64,000 nucleotides of DNA, from positions 83,186,870 to 83,250,869 of the forward strand of contig JAYGXS010000003.1 of the NCBI GenBank assembly GCA_036362985.1, in the 5' to 3' direction. The number at the start of each line of letters is the position of its first letter. Position 1 is the first letter of the stretch. The notes beneath the pieces were generated by a model. The model had not been told where the DNA came from, ran no database searches, and saw only the letters and a list, made by a program, of their open reading frames with translations. Position numbers and translations under genes: made by a program. Shown here piece after piece: positions 11,201-23,200 of this stretch. Origin of the DNA: Ligula intestinalis (lineage: Eukaryota > Platyhelminthes > Cestoda > Diphyllobothriidea > Diphyllobothriidae).

Positions 11201-14200
11201 GAGTATGCTGTCTTTCAGTACATTTTGTGAGCCACCTCAAGCGATTATCACTGTTACATCTGCAAACGAATGTTAAGGTGCAGTAAAATATCAAGCTGTT
11301 TTTCAGCCATTTCAGGATACGAGCATTTTAATGAGTTTTTTTTCAATCTGCGCATGATGCACTCGGTACAAAGCAATAACTTATGCAGTAAAGATGTTCT
11401 CACTGATTTTTGATAACCTTATAACGATGATATTATCCCTTCACATTATGTGGCAGAGCGTTACCTCTACTTCGATTTTCATACTCAACGAACATATATC
11501 TTTCTGGGTACACAACGCTCCATCATTGCCTTTTTTCTTATATTAAACAGTTTAAAGTGGTGGATAAAGCAACTGGTCGAAATAACTTGTTCCTGGTGTT
11601 AAAAACAGATATGCTGAAATGTGCCACACAGAAAAGCACAGCTACTATTAATTCCAGGGTATACAATGTTAAGAAGAGTTCTTTTTTCATAATAAGGGCC
11701 ACATCTACCGACATTGATAAATTTTTCCTTGTAAAACTAGCGTTACACAGTAACAGTACCCATCCAAAAACATGCCGGCGGCAATTCATTCTGATTTCAT
11801 TGCCAAATACGCCTTTAAAAATCTTAATAATGATCACATAGTTTCTGCCCCAGTAATGATCATGGAAACGAAAAGTGCCTGATACTTATTTGTTTTTACA
11901 AAGGTCAACGGGCATTCAAATTTTCATAATGTTTGTTGTTGTTATGAGGCTAATATTTAAAGATTTCATAAATTTTTTCAGAAACGAAAGAGATGGAGAA
12001 TTACAATTGAAAAAAATATTCTTCCACGGGCTAGGAGCGCAACGGAAAACGTAATCCACTATGTTATGCGCACTACAATAATATTGCCGAGGTTTTTTTA
12101 GATTATGCACGCTGCGAAGACAATTTTTCATAGGAAAAAGCATGTTGGTTAATTCACACTTAAATAGTTTCACCAAAGAGCTTAAATATAGACGAATATG
12201 CCGCGCTTGATAAACTTAGCAGAAAAATCCGAACAAAATGAATTTGGTGAAATGTCGTATGTGGCGCAATTAGATTTCTCGCATCATGAGCCACACAAAA
12301 ATAACGACAGAATATTGGCGGAGGTAAAATTAACACTAAAGAAAATCAAGTTAGCTTACTCTTTCACCGGGATGTCCACGGGGTCCAGCAATTCCCTAAA
12401 ATAGAATATAAAAATATGATTGGCGCCAGTTTAGGACAGCAAGATCCTATAAGATGTAATGCATCTGTAAGGCCTTAGCCGAATTCTCTGCGGATTATAC
12501 CGAAGTCAGTCGTGATCTCCGAAATGACTGCTGTACAGTGTGCGTATCGAGCAGCAAACTTAATATTTAGCAATCTGAAAGAATAAGTGTTTGTTATAAA
12601 GTAAAAATAGAATTTCATTCAAATAAGAAGGATAAAAAAGGAATCTTCACTAAACACGTCGTTTTTTATAGCGTAGAGGCTCCAGGTAATTATGGGATCA
12701 AAACCGTATTTTAGGACCCCCTGAATATCTTTTCCCCCGCCAAAAGGTCGATCATACTTTTTAATCAAGCATTAAATGTTTGGCAAGTGAGTCTAAAAGA
12801 ATAAATAAATGTGTTGGAAATGGTCAAAGAATATTAAATTAAAGAAACAAAAATGTTTCAATGTACCAAAATGAATCAAATCCATCTGCATAAACTTTTG
12901 TCGCTCAAGATTCTAATGACAGTTGAGAGAAGTTTGACTTTATGGTGGCGGCATTTAACGAAAAAAGGAACGTCAGGTGACTGAGAATGAAACAGTCGGT
13001 TTTTGTTATAAGTCAAAGGCAAAAGGCTCCTCTAAAAACACTCTTGCCATGAATAATTTTTTCATAGAATACCAAGCATGATAAATGGTGACTTGGTTTG
13101 TGATTCGGGAAATCTATGCTGAAAATATTTTTTGCTTCCAGCGTTATCCATTGTAATTTAGAACAGTTTGTCTACAGATCAAGTTCGGAACCACGCCCAT
13201 TGTGGGACGCATGAATTTGCAAAATAAGGTGATATGCGGAAAAGTACTGCCAATTTTCTCCAATTAATCTGATGTGACTTTATTTGCACATCCTTCTACT
13301 GGGCCTGCTTTTATCGAAGTTTTTAAAAAGATCAAATCTTTTGATCACTTTGTATACTGATGTGATGCATCTTTCTATATGGTCTTTAGAAGAACGCGTT
13401 TACCGTATGTTTAGAAATAGATAAAGGCGAAATACATATGGTGAAAACATGGACGAATTGAATTTCGGATTTTAAATATTGTCGTTTAACTAAATATTTT
13501 TAGAAATATGTGTAGTTTCCCGAGGGTTTGGCAGATTTGAATCATAAAATTGACCCAATTGGGATAAATTCGCGCCGCTGGCGAGAGCCGCACCCGCACA
13601 ACAGGCAAAGCTTTTGCGCAGTGAACGCTCTACCAATGGGCCACGAGGCTTACCATGAACCATGAATTTACTAATATTTTTGGTTGATATACCCGCCGAA
13701 CCTTTTGTTTGTATGGAATCCACCATTACGGCTACAGTAAGCAGACTGCCAAGGCAGGACTTCCTTCGCAAACGCCAATGGTAGAGCGGTGGCTGCACAA
13801 AAGCCTCCTCTGCCCTGAGGCTTCCACTCCCACCAAAGCCGCAAACTTTTCACTATTGGGTCAACTGAAATATGTGTATGGTACCATGAAGAATAAATTC
13901 CGAGTTCACTCACCATTTCTCCTTTCGGACCAGGTACTCCCTAAAAATCAAAATCAATTGATATTTAGTGCTAAAATTAATGGAATATGCAGGTGAATTT
14001 TATGCTTATTAAAGTTGGGAGGCTGATGAGAAAGCAGATGTTCTTTGGAATAACATTGTATACACCTGAAATATTAGAGCAAATACTCTGCCTGAATACA
14101 AAAGTTAACTCGCAGAACAATTCGATTTCACTAAGCTTAAAGGATACTCCCAAGGCTTGTATGCTTTCTTAAGAGTTTTCGTTTGGAATGTGCCATAAAA

Positions 14201-17200
14201 AACATCTAAACAAAACGCTAAATAGTAAGGACTTATGACATCAGTAGTTGGCAATAGTTCAAATTTCGCAATGCAATGATCTTATACAAAAGTAATGTAA
14301 GCCATTAACTTAAACCTTACGAATTCGGAGGATCTTTTAGATGATATTTACTGTGTACTTCTGCTGGGTAAAGAATGCGTTTTTCTGGGCAAAGCTGCGC
14401 CAAAATTAATACTAGTGCAAGACTGGCTGAATTGCCTAAGCACATCTATCACAAAAAGTATAGGTGCACCAACTGTAATTTTTTTCTAAGGACCCTCCAA
14501 TCAAGCTAGTTATGGCATTTTGCAAGCTTAGCAACAAAGAAATGCATGTGCAGATAACTCTGAAAGGCGTCTTTAGGCCGTAGTTGTTATAACCTCCGAA
14601 CTTAGAACCATAACTAACTTTTGGTCCTACAGGTCCAATCAGTCCGGGGAGTCCATCAGCTCCTTGCGGCCCTGGCGGTCCCTGAAAATAATTAAATTTC
14701 GATTTTAAAAAAAGCAAAAGAGCTTTGAATAACCTTTAAGAATGAGAAAATTTCAATTTTGAAGGCACGTAACTTAGAAGTAGCGGAAAAGGTCAAAGCT
14801 CAAAGATCCATTGGAATATTATGACAGCACCAAATGAATGCGCCATTGAAATTATAAAAGTGAAGGGAGAACGAAGATATCTGTAAATTTTCCCATCGCT
14901 ACACAAGTAAAAAAATTGCACCTGAAGAACATTATTTTAAGCGAAACACCAGTTTTTATTAATATTTAAGGCACACAATTTTTTATTGCCTGGTGGTCCT
15001 TCTATGACTTATATTCTCAGCGATTGCTCGATGAAAAGACTCGATTACAACTGCAATTTTTGCATCTGAGTCCTTTTCCACGAATGCTTCAACACGTCAT
15101 ACATTCAACTTCACTATGTCACATGTGCCTTAATATTACCAAGAAATAGTAGGGAGACTGATGCGGAGAGTTTCGCCTTTTTAGCCATCATCAGCCGGCC
15201 CACGCAACTTCAAGACAGAAAAGGATTACTAAATATCATAACAGACCAATCAGCAATCATCCACCAATGTCCAATGTGCATGCTTCGACTTCGCTGACAA
15301 AATGACCCTCTCTCTCACTTCGTCGACTGCAATACGTAAGATCTCTAATTATGAGCTGTTAACTTCGAGTATTATCATGGCGAGCGTCCCACAGATAAAT
15401 GTATTTGACCATTTTCCAACATTATATAGGCATCAGTAAAAAAAATGCTTGTTTGAGTTTTCCTTCATGAATGGATGGCTACTAAAATTTAAGTATTTGC
15501 GTGGTGGCTTTGTTGCTGTTTGATTTTCCTTTGTTGGGAATGATCGGACCTTCTATAGCCGGTGTGAGTATACAGATGAGAAGCAGCCTCAAATTTTGTT
15601 GATATTCTCGCGAAATAGATGGAGAAGGTTATCAAAAGCATGAGATGCAACCTCTGCAACCTTCAGTTTCTCCAGCCACCACAGCAGGAGACATCCGGAG
15701 GCGTAACCCAAATTTAGTGCAGTTGCAAGCAACGAAACTACGTCGGAGAAGCTCGGATGGCCGAGCGTGCATCAGCAGTGGGAAAAAAGGACACTAACTC
15801 ACAGGTCACAGCGCAAGCAATCCGACCACATCAGTAAGTTTGACGAAGGACAGAAATTCTTGCTAGAGTTGACAGCTGTGTGAGTTTTAATTTTGGTTGT
15901 CTGATCCGGCGTCGATTATTAACGCGCATTGACCCCCCGGCGCATAAACTGCACAGAAGCGTTGCCTATAGAGAGTAATAAGTCGTACGGGCGATTATTG
16001 AGCCAAATTTAAGAGATATCACAACGCCAGTAATCAAGAACGGGAATTAAATTTTGACAATCAACGACTGGAATGACTAAGGCGTACAATCACTAGCAAG
16101 ATCTGCTAATTGCAGACATTGCAACTGCGTCCTAAAAATACAGCTTTCCTGGCACCTTCATCAACCTTATCTGCGACTGTCTCTCTGCTGATGGCTTCGA
16201 GCGAGAATCCGAAACGTCAGAGGCCATATGAACTAATACTCAAACGATAGCATCTCCTTTTTTCCTGGAACTCGCTTCAGATTTTTCTAAAGGCAAAAAA
16301 TCAACTGGCAGACAGGACTGGTCAGGATTAACGTGATGGCCCAAAAGCTTATTTACAGACCTTTTACCTCTGCCTCGCACATCCTCTCCTTGCCAGTTCG
16401 CTAGACTGGGCTTCACGAGTGCCACCCACGTACCCACACGGCCTTATTCTTACCACCACCACCAACCCCCAGCCGTCCGTTCGTCCAGGGATGGCTCAGC
16501 GTCCGGCGCCCCACCCTGACGTACGCGCTCCAGCAACATGCCCGATTATGTCCAAATATAGTTAGCGCTAATTAGCTGCTGTCAACGCGACCGTTAGCCA
16601 GCCCTCTCTCGCCACCCCACTGGAGGATCGAGGACTTTTGGCACGTGTGCACGTGCTGTTTTAACAGCCGCTGTCGACAGTGATGGGGTGGGACGGGGGG
16701 GGGGGAGACGCAACCCTCAGACTGTCGAGTATTAATGGACATTCATTGTGTTCGTGTATATATGTGCATGTGCTTGTAACTGTTTATTTCTGTCAGCTAG
16801 TCTTTTTTTGCTCCTGTTTGTTGTTGTTGCTGCTGCTGCTGCCGCTTTTTAGCATGCGGGGTACGCAGAATTGCCACAACTGCGGGCAGGAGCGAGGAGG
16901 ATTTTAGGGTGTCTGAGCCTTCTTCAATGTCATCCTTATCATCATCGTCGGGCATATCAGAAATGACATGAATAATTGTTCGGCTACTTACTGGCATTCC
17001 AATTGGACCCATCTGGCCCTTGGCTCCTTTCTCCTGTTGTTTTGACCGGGGAGAGGTGCGGTTACAGCCGCAGCGGCGAGGACAAGAGAACACAAAAGGA
17101 GGGAAAAAAACACGATAAAAACGATGAGTGGGAATTCAGACAAAGAAAATGCGTGGTCTGTTCTGAGAACTAGCGGCTTGTCAAAGTCGTGCACCGCGGG

Positions 17201-20200
17201 CAAAGGGCTAACAAAACTCACTGCATCGATGGAATTCGCGGCTCGGCCTTTTGCCCCTGCAAGGGAGCTGGACAAAATGCCCTGGTCTGGCGGCTAGTTG
17301 ATTAATTACCAAGAAATATATGCACTCGCTGACTTTACAACTCACAGTCCCAGTATGCGTAATCTAGTCCTGTGTATGGACTATCTCGGCCATTCCTGGT
17401 CATATTAACCGATTGTGGGATCAGCGATAGATTGGCATTTTACCAGATAGTCAAAAGAGCCTCAAGGTACCTCTACGAGGTGGGAATAGCCTGGCTCTCT
17501 CCAACGGCTGTGTCTAGATTCCTTCCGAGGGAGACGTAAACTACCTTGCATTGAAAAGTGACATCTGTGGAAAAATCTGCGTAATTCATGTGCGATTCTT
17601 TAGCAAGCACTTTCGACAAAGTCATTACCAGAGAGTTTTTGGATATATTGGCTAGAAAAATACGCTGTTAGGCATATCTATCGTGCTAGCAGTTCAGCCG
17701 TCGTGTAGTTACTGGTTGGAGATTTAAACATGATCAGAAAGCTGATAAAAATGTATGCGAAAAACACTAAACGAATTTTCAGTTACCTTCGGATTGCACT
17801 TATACGTGTTAACAGTTTTTTTAAAAACACCTATCAAACCACTTTGTGCATGTCATAATCTAGAAAACGTTATGTTACAAAAAATATCAAAAGCAAAAAG
17901 TCTTAATTAGATTAAAAACGCTCTCCATTCTACAATGGCGTAGAAATTAATACGTTGTTTTGTAAATGGCATCCCGTATATATGTATGTAAATACTGACT
18001 GATTAATCATGTACCCAGTACGCGTGCTAGCCAAAATCCCCGACAGTTTTGCGATGCTGGTTGAGAAAACTGCGAGGACTTCGGGTTCTCCGTTGGGGAT
18101 CTCAGAGTTTTAAACGTGCTTTCAGGAATAGTCTCCTTAATCTCCTCCGCAACTCCAAATAAACAATTTTAGACCCCTGCGTAGTTTAATATTCGAGGTA
18201 AAATCTCTCCATATTCTACTCATATGTTTTTCTATAGAGAGCCCCTAAATAAAGCATATTGGAGGGCTCAACATATTAATCAAAAAGGTTGGTCAATATA
18301 TCGCCAATATTTTTTGATTCCCTAAAAACTGCAAGTAGTTCGTCTCATCAGTGGGTGCTTGACCATTCTTCATATGTTTTCTGAAATATAATTCAACTTT
18401 AAGTTTTCGGCCCTTCAGCTTTTTGAGAAAATTATACACTTACTTGGACTGGATACTTAAGCAGAAATATTATCAGGTCCGATGGTTGAGCTGAAGAAAC
18501 AACGTAATAACCCTATTTTTTGTAAGTTTACAGTCAACACAGTCAACTAGTTTACTATATTTTAATCCGGGTGTATCGATGGACTATAAAGTAACTTAAA
18601 AGCAGTTGCTAAAATTTATTTAGTAAACCAGCATCTCAACCGATGTCCACTATTGCAACTTGTTTTGTCCAACCACGTTTTTAGATTGTCATCGTGAGTG
18701 GTGGGTTTGCTTGCAAAAACAGCGAGTAACGCAGATAAGCTGATAGATTTGTGCATTAATTGAAAAATCACAATTTTAAAAGGATCGGCAGATATAATTT
18801 AGTGCGAGTATTCTGCACTTACTCCCTACCGCTACAGTAGAAGGGACACAGTGCACACCACAGTGAACAACTGTTTTCCTTGGAATGTGACTGCCTAGAA
18901 CAAATTTATGTGGTGTAGATTAAGCAACGAAAAATAAACTGCGTTAAGTCGGTGAAATGTTTAGTCAGGTTATAGAGGTTGCCACAAAAGACACATATTT
19001 GGACGAAATTCCTGAGGAACTCCACAGTTGCCGACAAAACCATGTGTACAGGTGGTGGCTTCGACTTTGAGAGAAAAGGAATGGATTTTTAGCTCAAAGA
19101 AACAGCGCTGGAGTTTGAAAGTCAAGCATTCAACGGCTCAGAAGAGAAAATATTTTAGTTTCAACGAAGCGTTTCCCTCGAAGCTGATACTTAGACCGAA
19201 CAGATTTCTCGGGAATTGTCACATCAGGTATTCTACAACCTTTTCGTGGCCCAGTCCTACGAGAAACAGGGCTAGAACTGGTTTCCTAAGAAATGAACTC
19301 TGCATGTATGATCACTCTGTTCGCGTGTGTCGCTAGGGTCATTCCTAATGATTGCTATGGTGCATTAAAAACCATCAGCACTCCAAGCACTCTCAAAAGG
19401 ACTTAAACCACTTATCAACAGTTAAATACTTTCTGCGCTAATGACTACAGAAATTCTTCAACGAAACGCACAAGTATGGGTTTTTAGCCATTATCTATAC
19501 CGTCAGTATGGCAAATAATTATGTTATCAAGAAAAACAGGCCATGCTCTCCTTACATCATCAGATTGCAAGTCGGTAAACACTTATGCTCACTAGCTCAT
19601 TAAATATGGCGACCACTACATGCATAATCAGTAGGATATACAACCATAAAATTAAGAGCGAGCATATTCGAACGCAAGGCAACGAATCTTTCTCGACAGA
19701 AAAGTGTTCATTCATAATGTGAGAGATGCCGTAGGTTACAATGAACGTTAAAGATGCTGATTAAACGCCTTGTTTTGCACAGCACAAATGAGTTAGAAAT
19801 ACAACGCCACCCAGTAGGAACCGTGAGTTTAATCACACTTGGATCAAGTAACCCACCCAACGTATGGAATCCACTAATACAGATGCATAAGGCTGGCTTC
19901 CCAGGCAGGAATTGTAGCGGTCTCTGCCATCCCACCTTCTCTATTGCTTTGTCCGGCAGTATTGTTCAACGCTAGCTGCCTCAAGGTCATCCAATACCTC
20001 AGTCAGCGCTTCCAGTCGCGATGACCTTCAGAGACTTGACCTACTTCCACTCGGACACACACACGTGTGTCTAGGTTCTCGTGGCAGCCAAGCACTACTC
20101 AAACAAGTCCTTTTTACCCCACTCTCGGCCGCTAGACGCCACTAAGGACCAAGGCGCTCCAGCGGAATGACGTGTGCTCCGAAGTTCAACTTCTCTTCAT

Positions 20201-23200
20201 CTATTCTCCGTTCCTTTGTGTACACAATAACCTCTTTCTTCTACTCGGGCCTTCCCAAGACTTCTCCAATCTCCTAAGGAACCGGGCCTCGAAGATTGTA
20301 GCTGTTATGGTTAACCGTCTTAGCCTTAACTCCTATAGAATTTCCTAAGCACTCGATCTAGAATCCAGCAGAATGATTACTAGGCTCACTTAATTAGTAG
20401 GGAGTTGGCAGATGGTATTCATTCATTGGATCCCGCTTGGCCAATTGGCTTACAATATCAGAATGGGTGCATGCCATACGTTGCAGTAGGCTACGCGGGT
20501 AAATTGATTCAGATGTGCTTAAAGTCACGTTGCCGCTTAGCTCAGTTGACTTGAGTGGTGACTATAGGAAGACCTTACCTCTGCTTCCGTCGGTTCGAAA
20601 CCCATCGATACCAACGACTCCTTCTTAATTTGGTCCAAGAAATTAGTCAACTTTGACAGACCCTGCTACTAATTATAATTCCCATAACGCTTTTGACTGT
20701 AATCTAACTTTGTAGACAAAAGCCTGCTTATCCACATATGGCCCCCTGCTCATGGTCCTGAAGTTAATCCTACTGAAAATATTCTAACACGTATAAAACG
20801 AAACTTGCACAAGGACAAAAATAACTCTCCAATGGAAAAGAGACTCGAATTTCGCTAAACTGTTACGCGGAGCAACCCGCTGAGTGGCCAAAATTATTTA
20901 TCACTGCATAACACAAACAAATTATCGGTATTTCATCTGTTCACTACCTTTGCGGGCTGACGCAACTCCCATCATTACTCATTGTAATATGATTGGTTGT
21001 CGGTATAAAAAGTAAAACCCAGTTATAAGTTGTAAAGCGCATTCCGCCTTATTTAAGAAGCTTTCGTTTTTTATTCGTGTACATTGGGAGAGAAAGTGGA
21101 GTGGGCGTAATCTGCCTTATACGGATATTTCCACAGACATTACGACCTTTCCTTGCATATGCCACATGCTATAAAGATTTTGGTATCTGCTGCTCATGAA
21201 TGACCACCTACGCCATTTTTCTGTATTTGCCCAGCCCATTCTACCTTAGTAGTAGACTGCAGTAGTTAAAGCTGACTAAGCGCTTGACTTTCGCTTATTT
21301 GTGCAGGACGGATTAGGGGCAACTTTAACTTGAATGGAAATTTTATCAACTTAGCTGAGACAGGAGATAAGGCAAGGAGGTCATAACATTCAAAAACCTA
21401 CAGAAAAATTGAAAACACTGCTATTAAGCAGATTTTTGAAGGCAGTTAAACCCTGCGCGGCTTAGCGCAAGCAAAAAGGTATATTCTTTTGTCCTGCAGT
21501 GCATTTTTTCATCATGTATGTTTAAAAAACGTACCGATATTCCCGGAGGACCAAGGTCACCCTTTTCACCCTAAAATTGCATTTAGGGTACATTATTGCA
21601 GCTACTTCATTCAATTCAAAATTCATTCATAGTGTTTGCTTAACAAATATCTCAGGACCAGTTCGGTGTAGTGGATAATGAATAATTTCAAAAGGGGAAG
21701 AAATAGGAAGTACAATTTTCAACTGAAACATAATTTACCTTTACCGCCTCGCCTTTGTCGCCTTTATAGCCCTAAAATATATTGTAAAAAACAAATGGTT
21801 AGATGCTTGAATTTGGCTGGCAAAATGGCTGTTGCTGGCTAAATGTCAGTACCAAAGTGAGGACGGGGGGAGGGTCTGGTAGATACATCGCAAGTGCACA
21901 TGCACTATAGTCCATTCCACGCGCAAGGCACAGTGCTTGGGTGAAGCCTGCCGTGAAGCACCTGCTGAACATAGCTGAAATTTATGTGTTGAAATGTAGG
22001 CATCCCAAGTAAGATAGATTGAAGTTCAATGGGTTCTCCGGGAAAGAGAATTTTTATTTTGTGAATTTTCGAAGCTGGAGACCCCGCTTTGTCTTCAGAC
22101 ATAGGGAAAAGTGAATGCAAAGCAACTAACAGTTAACATTTTAAATCGTAGGAAAATCAATAATGCAGTGGCGTGGGCTGCTGCAATGTGTTTTTTTCTG
22201 TTCGGATATGTTCGCGTCTCGCCCATTTCTGGTTGAGACTTTTGTACGAACAGTCCAACTCGACATGTCTGTTGATGCATGAAGTGTCCGAGTGCATCGC
22301 TTCTAGGAATTCACGTCCTTTCTTGGAACAGCAGGTAGCGACAATACGAGTTTTTTTCCCATGTGGACTCGTGTTCAGTGTTTACGCAATGCATGACGAC
22401 TTAAGAGTGACGGTCTAGTCTGTTTACCGCTAATTGATGCTCATGAATGCGCACAGAGGTGGGTCTTCCGGTCTGGCCACAATAAACCGTATCACATAAT
22501 CCACATGGGATTTTATAGACAACTCATTTCCTGCCTAAATAGTTCATCCTATCCTTAGGATGTACCGATTGTCGCTGTTGGTTTATGGGCCACCCGTATG
22601 TGATGCTTCCTCTAATCTCTGGCACCAAGTTCGGAGACATTTTTAATGTAAGGAAGGCTACACCAGGTACATGGCGTCAGACTGATATTGCCTGAATCTT
22701 TTTTCTTTGACGATTGTTGTCTCACAGAGCGACGTATGAATTCTCGTGGATAACCATTTTGGGAGAATAATTCAAATAGGTAATTCAGTTCTTCCTGGTA
22801 GCCTTGTTTGTCCTAGCAATGCGTTTTGGCTCAATTTAACAAACTGCTAACAGCGCTCCTTTTGTGAGAGATAGGATGGTTGCTCTCATAGTTTAGGATG
22901 ATTTCAGCATACGTTTTCTTGCGGTAAACAGTTTTGCGTAATGTTCCATCGAATTGTCGCTGTACGAGGACATCGAGGAACGGAAGCTTAGCGTCTGATT
23001 CGTTTTCGAGTGTGAAGTTAATTCCTGGAAGTGTTGCGTTGAGTATGTTGTGTAAATGATCCAGTTGGTCCTTTCTCACGATAACGAAGGTATCATCAAC
23101 GTATCGCAGCCACAACTTAGGGTTGGCTAGCGGAAGGGCTATCGCCTCGAGCCTCTGAATTGTCTTTTCAGCAAGAAAGCCTGATATAGGTGATCTCATA

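Larger units (their letters stand above)
8293..12359 (-). other. Intron 16 of the collagen gene
   Basis: About 4.1 kb. It holds dispersed repeat DR1 copy 2 (8700-8960), a duplicated block (9020-9110 and 9232-9325), a hairpin (9340-9453) and an assembly gap (10584-10593). The part from 9450 to 12359 shows no recognisable gene or repeat; small open frames such as 11557-11841 have no family resemblance. Confidence 0.55.
12396..13913 (-). other. Intron 15 of the collagen gene
   Basis: AT-rich and featureless from 12396 to about 13540. The last part carries two SINE copies in opposite orientation (13549-13650 and 13770-13875). Confidence 0.6.
17034..21534 (-). other. Intron 12 of the collagen gene
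   Basis: 4.5 kb. It holds DR1 copy 3 (19920-20180) and a SINE (20527-20645). From 17034 to about 19800 nothing is recognised. Confidence 0.55.

Noticed and set aside
14990..15050. An additional collagen exon on the minus strand (GPPGNK)
   Set aside because: Only two Gly triplets follow a possible acceptor, then Lys-rich text with no good donor; the register cannot be joined to exons 13 and 14.
16797..17093. 98-codon minus frame with poly-Gln as a gene
   Set aside because: It is collagen exon 13 read through into a GTT/GCT microsatellite; splice sites cut it to 42 coding bases.
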